This document shows positions 37,138 to 49,620 of a stretch of 64,000 bases of DNA, in pieces (the stretch's first letter is position 1; every line of letters begins with the position of its first letter). A model generated the notes under the pieces. That model had not been told where the DNA came from. It did no database searches and worked only from the letters and a program-made list of their open reading frames with translations. Origin of the DNA: Marsupella aquatica (taxonomy: Eukaryota > Marchantiophyta); the NCBI GenBank assembly GCA_973895155.1, contig OZ316891.1, positions 8,308,001 through 8,372,000 of the forward strand, in the 5' to 3' direction. Position numbers and translations under genes: made by a program.

Positions 37138-39248
37138 ATGTCTTTTGGCAGTTGATGACCTTTGGGGCCGTCTTGCATGTGGAAGGTCCTCGTCCTAAAA
37201 AATTGACCTTTCAATGAACTGATGGCAGCATATGAATGAGTGAGACTTTGATGTTACAACCCTCCCCAGGCAGTCCAGACAGCAATCATTGAGGGCTTCC
37301 AAGGGCAAGGGCCGGAAATTTTCCAACCCTTGACGTCCCAACCTTTGATTTGAGAACGAGACAAAAAGTGACACAGATTGTGTGGACAAGCAAAATTTGC
37401 TTTTAGGCGGCATATTTGGGAATGTTGAGGGGGCCGCAACCTCAAGGACTTTCACATGCAATACAGTCCTTTAGCGCTGAATTTTTTCTTTGTCAAGGTA
37501 GCACTGGGAAATATAGATTTGGAAAATTTTGCCCAGAAAAGGAAAAAGAAATGCTTTTAGATCACAGGACATAAGGGTTTTGTCTCCCTCCTCAAACCAC
37601 CCGACCCCAGTAACTTATTATCCTCGCCTCCCTCCACAAGTTTCCCACGGAACTCATGATCCTCGTTTCCTCCCTTCACAAGCTACTGTATCCAACCCAA
37701 GACGCAACCCAAGGAGCGCATGAACTGAGCAGAAGTTTTAAAGGAAAGACAAGAGAATTGGCGTGTACTCATGGGTGGACCTCCTTTCCATCTCAAGCCA
37801 CAAAATATAATAATAGTCTAGTATTAATAGGCTGCGTGGGCTGCCCCCTTTATCCAACGGGTCTGGTCTTATCTCTATGTCTCAACAAATTCCTTTCCAG
37901 CATAATAATGGAGAACCAAAAATTCTAGTAGCCAGCTGAATTGGTCCTACTGCCCCGCTTTATACTTTGTGCCTGAAAGGCTTCTGAGATTCATCATGGC
38001 AACCCAGGCGAAACGAAAGACAGGTGCAGTCATACCCGATGACAGCTGCACCTCGTCGGCAACCAGCCTTTTCGTTTACCAAGACTGTTGCCCTGTTCTG
38101 TCAGCACTGGTCCGTTTAGCCATCTTTCCCCTTCAGCTGGTGCTCTAGAGCGGACCCAATTTGTGCATGTCCTCCGAAATTGACCAGCGGTCCCCATATG
38201 ACGGAGAGGTTGCCCTGGACAGCGAGTCTTCCCACCCTCAGGGCGTTCTTCAACGATCTCTAACGGAAAGAATTTGTCGCTCAACGTAGAAGAGCATCTT
38301 CCATTGAGCTCTCCCTCTCTCTGACAGATCGACTGATGATGCAAACCTCTTCAAAACATCAACGATCGACTCAAAACGGTGGAGCATTTAAGCGTCCTTG
38401 GAATCGACCAACGACTCGCCCTTTCAACAGATGATACAAACCGCAAGGAAAACAAATTAAGGATCGACCCACAGACGATGGACCACCGTACGCGTTCTCA
38501 GGGTGAGGGGAGAAACAACGTACTTGGACGTTACAACGTTACCAGACACAATCATGTACGACGAATTTCAGTTGAGAAAGCCCTGTATCCAGCCCTGTAT
38601 CCACTACAATCGTTTTCACACCCATTCAAATTGAGAAGTTGAGTTTCCCTCGACCTTCGGAGGATATTTACGCAGAAGAATGCGCATCTTATTAATTATC
38701 GTGAAGATATAAATTGAATGATAGCTTGACAGCCTCGATTTTTCACAATTCCGCTTAAAACAGTCCCCCATGCCTAGCTCTACTAGGAGTGAAGAGCGGG
38801 ACTAGTGCAGCTAGTTCCTGGTTCCGGCAACCCACCCTGAGCTTGTATACCTAAGCTTTTGCTCCATATTAAAGCTGTGGAACCACAGAACCGTCCCAAT
38901 CTCTGACGTCTGTTGAAGACGATCTTCGGTCATAAGCTATGGGTTGTCATGGCATCGTTATCATATCTGCTTGTAATTTCAAATTCTGGTCCCCCAAATT
39001 CTTAGTAGAGGAATCAGGGGACTGCTATCAGTCGGTCACTACTGACTACCGTTTGACGGGAATATAAATGGGAACCTAAATCTTTTGTACATTAGCGCAG
39101 CTGCTGTTCTTGGTACTGTCTGTAACCAATTTACAGTTCAGTTCCGACTACGGCGGCTAGCTTGTTCCTGTGGTGAGGGTCAGGCGTAATGTGTTATTCA
39201 AGCCAATCATCCCTCTTGAACGAGCATTACAAAAAAATCTCCTAAACT
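37138..39248. other. Intergenic; 3' flank of the GT47 gene
   Basis: No gene recognised. The last few hundred bases probably include the 3' UTR of the minus-strand gene ending at 39249. Confidence 0.45.
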
Positions 39249-40799
39249 CTAATCTACAAGGCAACTGCGCTTAAACGGCACCCAGCATTTATAATTCGCC
39301 GGAGCTAACTCCTTCCTCGCAGCAGCAATTCTCCCTAGAACCCTCTCCAAGCTGATCTCATATGCATCTTTGCTGACGCTGGACGGATCATTCTCGTAGC
39401 CATTGTAAATCAAGTTAGGGATAATAGAGACGATATTCTTCCGCATTTGGCTGATTTGCTGCGGAGAGTATGACATCAAAATATCCTGGATTGATACTCC
39501 TCTCTTGAGGTCCTTCTCTGATATGTACACGGAGTAGCTCTCGAGATCCTGAGGAAGATGCCACGGATACTGAGTATAAGCGGTATCGTTGTGGAAGAAC
39601 ACGGGGATGGCCCCAGAAATGAGACAATCGAACGTAGATCTCCTCGTGGCGGTGTCACCTTTCGGCTGCAAGCAAAAATTGGCTGACAAGAATGATTTGT
39701 AGATGGCGACGGGGTCGTGGCTGCACCGCACGACTGAACAGTTCACCAGATTGCAAACCGACTGCCCAGCGTTTATGCATGCATTTCCAATGAGACCCCT
39801 AACGCTCCAGCTATCAGGCCTCGGTGCCCCTACATAGGAGAATAGATACTTCCTTCTCGATCCCTCGACTTTGTGGATCCATGCCTGCAGCTCCTGAGGC
39901 GTTTCGGGATGGAACGCTGTTGGGTAGGGAATTCCTATCTCGTGCTTCGCGGTCGGACGTCGTTCTAGCAGCAAACTGGTCATGTTAGAAGCGTAGGGAA
40001 GCTCACTGAGCCCGGTCCCCCACGTCGAATGGAGATAGAAATCCCAACTTGTCCTACCCTTTATCATGAAATGATCTCGTCCACCGAACTTGCTCCAATA
40101 TTCGCCGCCGTTCTGTTCCAGATAGTCGAAAAGCTCCTGGCCGAAGTTCTTCCTTTTCTCGATCGTGAGTGCAGTATCAGTCTGATCATACAAAAGATCA
40201 AGCGCTAGTAGGCCCGTGTAATAAGGGACGAAGAAGGCGTCAGCTTGGGATGCGTCTTGAGTTAAACAGCGATATTTCTGCAGACGAGTGTGGAATATCA
40301 TTTCCAGCATGTAAGAATCGGTATCATGCCAGTTATGTATATCAAAATCATGACGAGCGCTCTTCATTTGCGCGGTGTCATTCTTTCTCTCCAGCTTCGC
40401 TCCATAGCCACCGTTTGAAAAACGAGGGCACAGATCAATCCATTTCATGAGAGACTTGTTACACCTACTCTCGTCGTGGACGGCGATGTTGAACTCGGGA
40501 GGAAGGTCGTACATGAAAATCCGCTTGCCTTTACAACTATCGAAAGTTTCCCTTTCGAAGGATGTGGCATATCTCAAAGTCTCATATTTCCCCTCGAGTG
40601 GGTCTAGACCTGGACAAGCGAGGATGATAAATAGTACCGAAAATATCGATATCCAGCAGCATAGCCTCGGCGAAGCTTTTCGGTTAATCTTCTTCACCTT
40701 TACTTTCACCAGCAGCTTCTCTTTCTCGGACCCTAGAGACTTGCTCGCTGCCTTCTCCATGTTCAGCACACTCCCATCTGTTTTGTTTAAGGAGAACAT
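39249..40799 (-). CDS. GT47 exostosin-type glycosyltransferase, MUR3-like (516 aa)
   Basis: Single exon from ATG (40797-40799) to TAG (39249-39251). It encodes a Golgi type II membrane protein: a short basic cytosolic tail, one membrane anchor (about 46-63, CCWISIFSVLFIILACPGL), then a lumenal exostosin domain (about 90-465). The domain starts CKGKRIFMYDLPPEFN (89-104), contains FFVPYYTGLLALDL (189-202) and SWDFYLHSTWGTG (251-263), and has the donor-binding core FCLQPKGDTATRRSTFDCLI (375-394) followed by GAIPVFF. These match plant GT47 clade A, which includes MUR3 and XLT2 xyloglucan galactosyltransferases that add galactose to xyloglucan side chains in the Golgi. Bryophyte members may use other donors, so the exact sugar is not certain. 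It is somewhat shorter than MUR3. It stands alone. Confidence 0.88.
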   Translation of the reverse strand: MFSLNKTDGSVLNMEKAASKSLGSEKEKLLVKVKVKKINRKASPRLCCWISIFSVLFIILACPGLDPLEGKYETLRYATSFERETFDSCKGKRIFMYDLPPEFNIAVHDESRCNKSLMKWIDLCPRFSNGGYGAKLERKNDTAQMKSARHDFDIHNWHDTDSYMLEMIFHTRLQKYRCLTQDASQADAFFVPYYTGLLALDLLYDQTDTALTIEKRKNFGQELFDYLEQNGGEYWSKFGGRDHFMIKGRTSWDFYLHSTWGTGLSELPYASNMTSLLLERRPTAKHEIGIPYPTAFHPETPQELQAWIHKVEGSRRKYLFSYVGAPRPDSWSVRGLIGNACINAGQSVCNLVNCSVVRCSHDPVAIYKSFLSANFCLQPKGDTATRRSTFDCLISGAIPVFFHNDTAYTQYPWHLPQDLESYSVYISEKDLKRGVSIQDILMSYSPQQISQMRKNIVSIIPNLIYNGYENDPSSVSKDAYEISLERVLGRIAAARKELAPANYKCWVPFKRSCLVD

Positions 40800-43280
40800 A
40801 CGGCCCTCCTAAACAGAAGCGCTAGGCGCTGTTCTGCTCTGCTCCTTTCAACGTAAACAATGTGAAAGGAGATCTGCCAAACTGACCAAAAGCCTAACCC
40901 TTGATCACGAGCTTTTTGTTCACATTATTGTTCTCCGCAATCTGCACAAGTCGCAACAATTCGGAAGTCCTGTTAAACACAACATCAACATCTCCGGTTT
41001 CGACGTTCAATTCCGATTTCTTCAGTGGTGCTAGAAACCGGTGATAGAGTCACCTGCACGTTGGAAACATTCCTGACAAATTTCGGTTGCGACGGGACGA
41101 GCTGTGGGATAACAACCAAAAGGCGAAATGGCTACTATAGGCACGACAAGTTCGTGCTATGACATGCATTCAGAGTCCTTGGTAGAAGCCGTGTACCTGC
41201 GCATCTTCTAGAGAGTAGATGGCAATCCCCAAACGTGTACCAATCTTTACCAGTGCTCAAACGACCAAACGAACACCACTGACAACGAACACGATGCCTC
41301 CTACAAACACTCCGGTAAACTCATTCCTGACGAGAAGGAATTTTTTCCCGGGAGACTTCAGCTGACCAGCTGGCCCAGAGACGTCATGCGTTCACCACTA
41401 AATACAACAGCTACAGGCAGACTACCATGCTCCAGAGCTTGGTGAGCTCCTATACTCCTCCTTCCTTCGACGGCCGGCTGAAGAGCTCCCGATGCAAAAA
41501 ATCCCGAGACTTAAAACCGAAGGCTCGTACATTTTCCTCCGAGACGTTCAACTTTTCTGCCTCGTTTGTATACCTTTTTATTTTCTAAACGATTGCCCCA
41601 GCTCTTCCAACAACCCTCCGTCATGAATCCTGCAAAATTTCACTCGTAGTCCAGCTCTAACGAGATCCCAAACCAGGATCTCGCTCCTTGATTACAGTTT
41701 CTGGCTCCTATCCCCTAGTATGGGACCAGCCCCACTCCGAAGCTGCCCTTATAGCTGTACACTTCCTGCAAAGGAATTACAAGGAGCCCAACGCAATCCC
41801 GCCAGGGATATGACCTGATGCGAGCCGTGCCTGCTGATGCACATCAGGGTTTTATTTAATAAAACATTCGATCATGCTCGATCACTTCGCTGATAGGCAA
41901 GTCGATCACCAGCAATCTCTGGTGTCCCGTCGCCCAGTCTCGCATGCGCCACTGAGAGACCGTACCGCAGGGGCTGCTGCACACTTTCGTCACAGCTTCA
42001 GACTGTCGGGTGGGCCTCGCGGAGAGAGGAGAGGGGAGAGAGCTAGACGTAGTAGATTGCGTTTACTGCGGCCCCGATCAGTGCGCTAAATTTACGACTC
42101 AAGACCAACCCGTTCCAACAATAAATTGCTATCCTAGCCGGTGAGACATCGGCAGCAGCACGCGGCTTTTCTTCTTCCTTCCTTTTCGCGGGCACTGCCT
42201 GCGCAGCTGCTGCTGCTGCGTCACGAGCAGTAAGCTCATCAATCCATTATCCCACCGTACATTGAAGCTAAGTCCTTCCCTCATAAGACTTTTCCCAGTT
42301 TCCGTTCCCTACTCAGCTCGTGCGTACAAACACGAACGCTCAACGATATATGCGAGCTGTTACCCTCTAATCACACTCAATCACTCATTCCTCCTCGAAT
42401 CCTCGACCACTCACCAGTACGAGTATGCTCTAGCTAGAGCTGTAGGTAAACAGCCCTGCTCGAGGGCAAACAAAAAAAACTCTCGACTTGACCTGGCCTT
42501 GCCTGACCTGACGTTCCCTTCCAGCTCGGCCAACCGCCTACAACCCAATAGCTGATCGGTAACTTTCGCTAGACTGAATCCCTGAATCCCTGAATCCCTG
42601 CACTGCCCTAGCTGTCCACAGATGCCCAGTGTCCGTCGTGCAGGCCGGCTGTCCCTGCCTTGACTGCCCCGCTACCCTTTTCCAGGAAAGCTTTTTGGCA
42701 CGCAGGCAAGCAGGCAGGTAGGCAATAAGGCAAATGAAAGGTCCGCGAGCTTCAGACGCAGCAGACAAACCGAAAATCTCAAGAGATCCAAAAGAGCGTA
42801 GGCGCATAGCGCTGTTCTCACATGAGTGCTCTCTGCTCATGAATCTCTGTTGCTCAGCTCGGCTCGGCTCTCCTCTGCTTCACCATAGCCTACTACTCTA
42901 CGTTGCCCAAAGCAATTTCTCCTCCTGGAGGACAATTGGACAAAAGCTTGCAGGACCCAGCTCTGCTCTGCTACTACTGTAGATTCTCCAATCACACGCA
43001 CATGTGGAGACACACTCGGATCTGTACAGTAGACGTAAAGACAATTTTGGGGTCTTGGATCTATCGATGACTCTTTCGGAACCCCAAATTTCTGGTAGGC
43101 TGGGGATTGCGAATTAAAACTTTTTAAAAATAAGCGTTGATCGTTTAACACTTAACAGGGATCAGGAACGAGATTCCCGTTGCAGGCCACCTTAGAGCCG
43201 AACCATGTGGAGTTCATCCTCTCTCACTTACTTTTATTGCCACCTCTTGCTGGATTGTAAAAAGCCCACCCTAGATCAAG
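40800..43280. other. Upstream region of the GT47 gene; no supported gene
   Basis: GC-richer than most intergenic DNA, especially 41870-42900, with short motifs repeated (CCCTGAAT three times near 42581; GCTGCTGCTGCTGCG near 42206; GGCAAGCAGGCAGGTAGGCA near 42703). Could be a long promoter/5' UTR, possibly with a leader intron. Open frames here follow from base composition. Confidence 0.4.
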
Positions 43281-43439
43281 CCTGATGAGGAGCCAACTTG
43301 AGCTCCATTCCTCCACCGTCAATGTTTCTGAGATTCTAATATTACCATACCACTACTCTATCACATCAAATGTCACATATATCTCAAAACAAAAAGCTCC
43401 AAACAGGGAGACACATTATGATGTACACATATATGACAT

Positions 43440-44480
43440 TGCCAAAAACAAAAATGACCATCTCAAAGACAAAAGGCCAATAATGAGGAGAAGGAAAGGG
43501 AGAAACTCAGAAATGCTAACGAGTCAAATAGCAGGAGTCCCATACCATAAGAAAAACCTTGCCTATATTATGATTCATGATATGATTCATGATGGTCTAC
43601 CTTTTATGACCTGCTCATAGAGTGAAACCATAGGCCATAATTTATCTCCCAAGTGACAATTTTGGTATTTTCTTGTGAGTAGGGATATGCAGTGGGAGTC
43701 TACAAATGCCACAGAGTTAAAGCATTGAACATAGAGAATCTTAGAGGCAAAGATCCAATAAAGGGGAGAAAACAAGGGAGAAACCCAGGAAGACTACCCT
43801 GAAGACTAAAGAGTCAAAACGTTAGAGAGTCCCTTACTATAGCATATTGAAAAAACTCTTATATATAGAGAGAGATATAATTTGCACTAGTTTACCTTTC
43901 ATGACCTACTCTATAAAGTGAACCCAAGGCCATCATTTCTCTGGGTAACAGCAATTTTTTTATTTGCCTGTGAGTACGGATGGGAAGTGTATGCAAACAA
44001 TAAAAAGTGTTGAACCCACTCAAAGACTGGATTTTAAAGGCAAACGACCCAATTGAGGGGAGAAAACAAAGGAGAACCCCCGAAAGACTGAAGAGTCAAA
44101 AAGCCCCGAGGTCACCTACTAGTGCAAACGAAGAAACAATCATCCGTAATTATCTAATCACAATGGAGCTACTCTCACGTTTATTGTGTACAGTGAAGCC
44201 TCTAGGTTGTCCCTAGGGCATAACTGAAAGTGGGGGTGCAAAAAGAAAAGAGGATTGGGGGCAGGGCATTGAGTGAACCTAAACAATAGGGAATCTCTTG
44301 TTCTGCAAAAGCCTTTTTGCTCCTCACACCTGTTTGGCTCTGCAAAGTCTTTTGGTCCTCCTTAGGCTGAAAGAAGGAGTAGTCACGCTAGTTTATTTTT
44401 ATTATACTTGACCATAGTCTACCCAGTTGAGTGGAACAATAGGCCTTCATTTCTCTTGTGAGTAGGATGGACAGTGGGAG
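43440..44480 (+). repeat. Tandem array of ~285-bp repeats (three units)
   Basis: The anchor GAGTCAAA falls at 43521, 43811 and 44093 (periods 290 and 282). Units share CAATAA(A)GGGGAGAAAACAA, GGGAGAAACCCAGGAAGACT, GAAGACTAAAGAGTC and, later, AGAGTGAA-CC-TAGGCC with TGTGAGTA(G/C)GGATG. Fragments of the same family occur at 9486-9600, 26700-26890 and 27200-27235. Confidence 0.75.
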
Positions 44481-47400
44481 CCTGGGTATACCCAAAGAAC
44501 CATCCATGTGTGCTTATGCTAGTAGACACAAAGGTTGTTTCTAGAGAGCAGGATGGACATGCTCAAACTTTAGTGTAACAAAAGAGGAGAGAAACACCAT
44601 GAAAGGTACAATTCAGGTATGAAGTAGTTATTTTACATGCAGTACATCATAGTTTAGGGAATTTTTTTGAATCAATGCATCCCTTTACTTCACCAGAAAG
44701 GGGCCATCTACAGCCCAAAATGTGATCTCACTGAATCTACTTTCCACCAAAAACATTCCACCAAAACCCATGTAATAATGGTTCAATAATGTTTTTAGGA
44801 ATCACCAGCAAATTTTTAGGGTACAAGGGTCCTACGATGCGAAGTGAGTGTGAGAGCATGCATGGCAGGTTCACTATTCACCTAGGCAAATGACCATTGG
44901 CCAGTTAAGGCTAGGGCCCTTATAGAGGCAGCTATTACACTCATTGACACCTGCTGGGACCAAATGTAAATGGAACAACAGATCTTATTCAACAATGGAG
45001 CACCATATCAAAGGATAGCCAGCCCACATCCTCGTCTACCTAAGTCAGATGCACCCTCACTATTATTGGATCTACCTTACGTTTCCCATAGTTGAGCTGG
45101 GCTCAAAGCAAGATAGAGTGGTCTAAGTTGAGAAAATTTAATACCCACCTCAATACCTATTTGTAATACCATTTTGAAGCCTAGAGTAGTACCTTAAAGA
45201 AGAGAAGTGAGTCTGAAAAAATTCAAGCAGCTGCTGGCAAAGTTGCGCTTATCTACTAAGTGCCTTGCAGAGCAAAGGTCAGGCTTGATGTGAATGGCTC
45301 CTTTTCTGAAGAAGGCAAGGTTGGCTAACAAGGGTGAAGTTTGGGCATTTCTGGTTCATCCTGGGTAGCCATTGACAAGGACCTTTGCAGTCCAATATTG
45401 TCCATTGGTGTATTTACATTTGGCCTCGGTTGCGTGCAGGTGCAATTCATGGCATGGTATTCGATTTTTTGGTGTTCACGCTGGGCAAACTCCACTAGCT
45501 TCAATGGCAACAGAGTAAGTGTTAATTAGCCACCATTCCTTTCTCAAATACTGAGATTTACTAGATTGTCACTCTTTTTTTACATAATACATACCTTGCC
45601 AATGATGTTTTTCTATTCATCACAAAGCCAGTTTTTGTTTACGTGGGTTAAGAAAATTAACATGGGTTACCTCCTTCACATCCAATGGCTGTCATTGCAG
45701 CCAGTCCTGCAATCGACAGCTCCAGTTTCCATCAAGGTGACTTTGACCACCCTCTGCAGGACAGAAGTAGAGGCTATGCCCGGGGACAGGCTGGCCCTTG
45801 ACAAAGTCCACGGGTATAATGGGAGGACAGCTCCACCCGACCGCCCCTCAGTCAATTGAGCCAAGGATGGTCGGAGCACAACCAAGTCCAAGACTGGTGC
45901 ACGCCATGCACAGTCCCGGTGTGGAGCACAACCAACATACAACTCGGTGCCATGCCCTAGTCAAGGCACAGAGCCTGGACTACTTAGGTGTTTTGCCTCA
46001 AATTAAGGTCCTCAATTTCAGAGTATCAGAAACGGAGATGACTGTAGCCTGTTGAAGATGTGCCCTAGCTAGTTATGATCTGGTCCATGCGATGCTTACC
46101 TCTAGGATATGGGTGTGCCTTTAGACCTAGTTCTTGACATCGTGATTTTCCATACCTTGTTTCTTGGGTAGGGAGTAGTCACAAGATGCGTATGTGACAA
46201 ATTAATTGGGAAATCAGTAATTCCACTAGTATCAACTACACATAGTACAAATGTCTACAAGTATGCAAGTATAGAAAACCATGATCCAAGGAGTTTTGGG
46301 GACCCAGTGAACTTTTCTTTGCAAAAATTCTATAAACTTGACATTGAGAAAAGACCAGCCAATATCACAAATGGCAAAAATGACGAGAAAATGGACAACA
46401 TTCCATTCACCCACATATCTCTTGAGGATCCAATGCATGGTCTTCCTAAGATCTGGGAATGTCTTCATCTCTTATCAGTTCTAACGACAACAAGGCTAAG
46501 TGATAACCAAGTCAAAGTTCAAAATTTACCCCTCTGCCGGCTCGGTTCTCCATTTGGAGAACTCTTGACCAAGAATTTAGGCTAAAAGGTGGCTTACCTA
46601 GACTGCTCCAACAAGTCACTCTTTTGGGGAAATCAGTATATCTATCAAGGGAAATGATCACAATTTGCCTTACAAGAACTTGGGAGCCCACCTTTAGGTA
46701 TGGTGCCCACCAACCCTAGACAGTTGTCAAAAGATATGCTCGGTAAAGCTCTTTCATGCATGAGCAGATTTTGTCTAGAATAAACCTCTAGAGGGCACAT
46801 TGGCAGCCTAAGGTGTTTTTCTCGGGACAAAGCCTTTATAGAAGGGGTTAACCTACTACTGGCCCTACATAAGTGGGAACATGTGTCCAAGACCACCCCC
46901 CTTTTTACATTCCAGTGACTCGCTGGGCTTCTACTATGCTTGTTTCCCACAACCTTTCAGGAAAAACTTACTATTAATGATGAAATTGGAAGGTTCAGGT
47001 CTGGTGATGGCCAGTTGCCATCTTTGTGCTGGAGGTCAAGCAAAGTAATTGTAGTTAACTTAAAACAATCCAATAGCCAACATCTGGCCAGGTTTCACCA
47101 CAAGATAGTCATCCATGGTCTTTACCCTAACCACAACATGCTTTCCAACCAACCCTTCACAGTAGGCTGGGTCTCTTACTTTGATCACACTCAAACTCGC
47201 TCTACCTCCTCTTGGTTGGCTGCCTCTACACCCCCCCTTGAGAGTGGGCCAGGGCTTTGAGTTTAAATTGAGGATGGTGAAAAACTAAGGGAAAAGCCCC
47301 CCATTTAATCCGCCCACGAATCCAGGGTGGGGCAGGGTTTGCAAGAAAGAATTGTACAACTCCCTTGAAGTTCAATACAATTATACAACTGACAATCAGC

Positions 47401-49015
47401 ACTGAATAACTATCTAAATACCTTTCCGTCTTGTACAATCCCTGCCCTCCTTCTAGAGCTAGTCGCCAGCTCGACAATTTCTGAAAAACCAAGAAAAAAT
47501 TGGCTGGTGACAAATAATGGAGTGATGATGAAAACTGACAGGCTGTTGACAGCATATGCTGGGACTGAAGGCAAGACCAATTGGCAAAGCATAATTATAT
47601 ACTCTCTCCAGGGGAAGTAGGTAAGTATATCAGAATTCATTGTGTTCCATTTCTCTTTCTGTAAGGGGAGAATCTGCACAGACTGGAAAATGTTCCTTCG
47701 TGGTTGTATCCTGTTGCTTGCTATAATAAAATTAATGATACAGCAGTTGTATTCATTGTGGTAGCTGAGGGGGTTGCTTTCTACGCAGAACCTGCAATTA
47801 TGTTGAAGGCATGCATTCATGATGTATTTCCAAACAAAAGTGTCGAATGCTCAGAAAGGGAATAAATTGAGTGCTACTAAGGGGGGCTATAGAAGGACAA
47901 GAGGTCAAAAATTGAGAGGTCAGTTGTGTTTACTACCTGATTGACGGGCCCATTTAGAGTGTATCATGACCAAGAAAGGTGGTCAGGTAATGCATCTTTC
48001 AAAAAGGTCCTTTAAACATCAAGAGGTAGTCTAAATGTTGTCTTGCATGTAATCTGCCCTCAATGTTGCGGCCCTCAATTTTTGCGGCCCTCAATTATCC
48101 GAAACTGCTCAAGGAGTGCACCTCAACACATTATGGTTCTGCCACGTGTCACTTGGCCAGGTGCCTGGAATGGAATGTGTGAAAGTGAGTAATTTGTTTT
48201 ATTCAAGTGTTACAGGTCGGGGCCTCAAGAGGTTTGGGAAAGTTTTAGGCCTTTGCTCTCCAAGTCTCGACATGAACTGCCGTGGAGCCTGGATAATGAA
48301 GGGGTCCAGGCATGAAATTCTCTATGTATGATAGAATGTACACATGCAGTTGAGGCCCACAAAACTGAGATCCCACTTAATGCAAGACAACTCTAAATTT
48401 TGGCCAGAACTGCACTATCACATAAACATTTTAGGGGACCCACTCGAGTCCATGTAGGATTGGGAGATTGCTTGTACAAGTGAACCCTCAATTCAATTCC
48501 ATTTAAAGCCAAGTGAAAGGTTGTGTTGAAATCTAAAAGTAAAATCTTGGAAGTGACCTGTCAATTCTTGTCCTCTAATTCGTGTAAAGCCTCCATCATT
48601 AAATTTCAATCAAATCAGTATATGTTGTTTGTCACAAGTGCAGTACTTACGTTGTGCTCTACCTAGCCTCATTTGAATGGAGGAACTAAATCTACCAAAC
48701 AACAAAGATTGCCACTCTTGCTCCGCCTTTGTGTGACCATTGTACTTTGCTTTCTGTGTGTTGTAAATTGATGGGTTTTTCCTTGCCAAAGACATGCATC
48801 CCCTTGCAAGGCTGCTTTTCGCCTTTATGAAAGGCGGGATGAAAGGGCTTGCACAGTTCTGAAAAATCTTTCTCATCCTCCCCTCTTGCCAGGCCGCCAC
48901 ATAACATTGCTTTATAGATAAGTCAAACGTTTGGGTGCTTTGTAAATCTTTGGAAACACTGGTGAATTTCTTTCATTCTTTGTGACCAACTCCTTTCTAC
49001 GTCACTGATAGTGCA
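44481..49015. other. Intergenic, no gene recognised
   Basis: A GC-richer patch at 45690-45960 gives open frames on both strands without family match. Nothing else stands out. Confidence 0.45.
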
Positions 49016-49620
49016 CACTTCCTTTTGTATGATCCTTTGGACTTCATTGGATCTATTGGCACATAGAATTTGCATGTTGAGCACAATCCTACAGTATTTT
49101 CTGAATTTTGTTGTTTGCTGCATTTTCCTTCTTGTGAGCAGGTCAATGTGAATGATGGCTGTGAGCTGTCCACTTCAATGTAACTTGTATCTCAGAGTTC
49201 CCTTTGTGTGATCCTTTGTATGTCAGTAGATATATTGGCACATTAGTTTGCATGTTGAGCACAATCAATCCTGTATATTCTGAATTTGTTCTTGCTGCAT
49301 TTTTCTTTCTAGCGAGCAGGTCAATATGATTGATAGCTCACGCTTTCTGAGCTGTTCACTTCAATGTGACTCATAGTTTGGAGTTCCTTTTCTGTGCTTT
49401 TTTGGATGTCAGTGGATCGATTGGCACATTAGTTTGCATGTTGAGCACAATCATGTATACTCTCAATTTTGCTTTTTGCTGCATATTCCTTCTAGTGAAC
49501 AGTCTTGTGGAATCCTGTGGTTTTGTAGCTATTGGCACATTAGTTTGCTTGTTGAGTGCTATCCTATAGCTTCCAATTTTGTCTTTTGCTGGGCATTTCC
49601 CTTTAGAGTCAGGCGTGAGT
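49016..49620 (+). repeat. Tandem array with ~180-bp period (four units)
   Basis: The anchor ATTGGCAC lies at 49055, 49234, 49420 and 49531 (periods 179, 186 and 111). Units share TTTGCATGTTGAGCACAATC, CTGAATTTTG, GCTGCAT(T/A)TTCC and CACTTCAATGT. The last unit is truncated. The period resembles plant satellites, but four diverged copies are only a local array. Confidence 0.85.

Noticed and set aside
42206-42225. CTG/GCTGCTG repeat as a coding polyalanine/leucine run
   Set aside because: Very short and in no supported reading frame.
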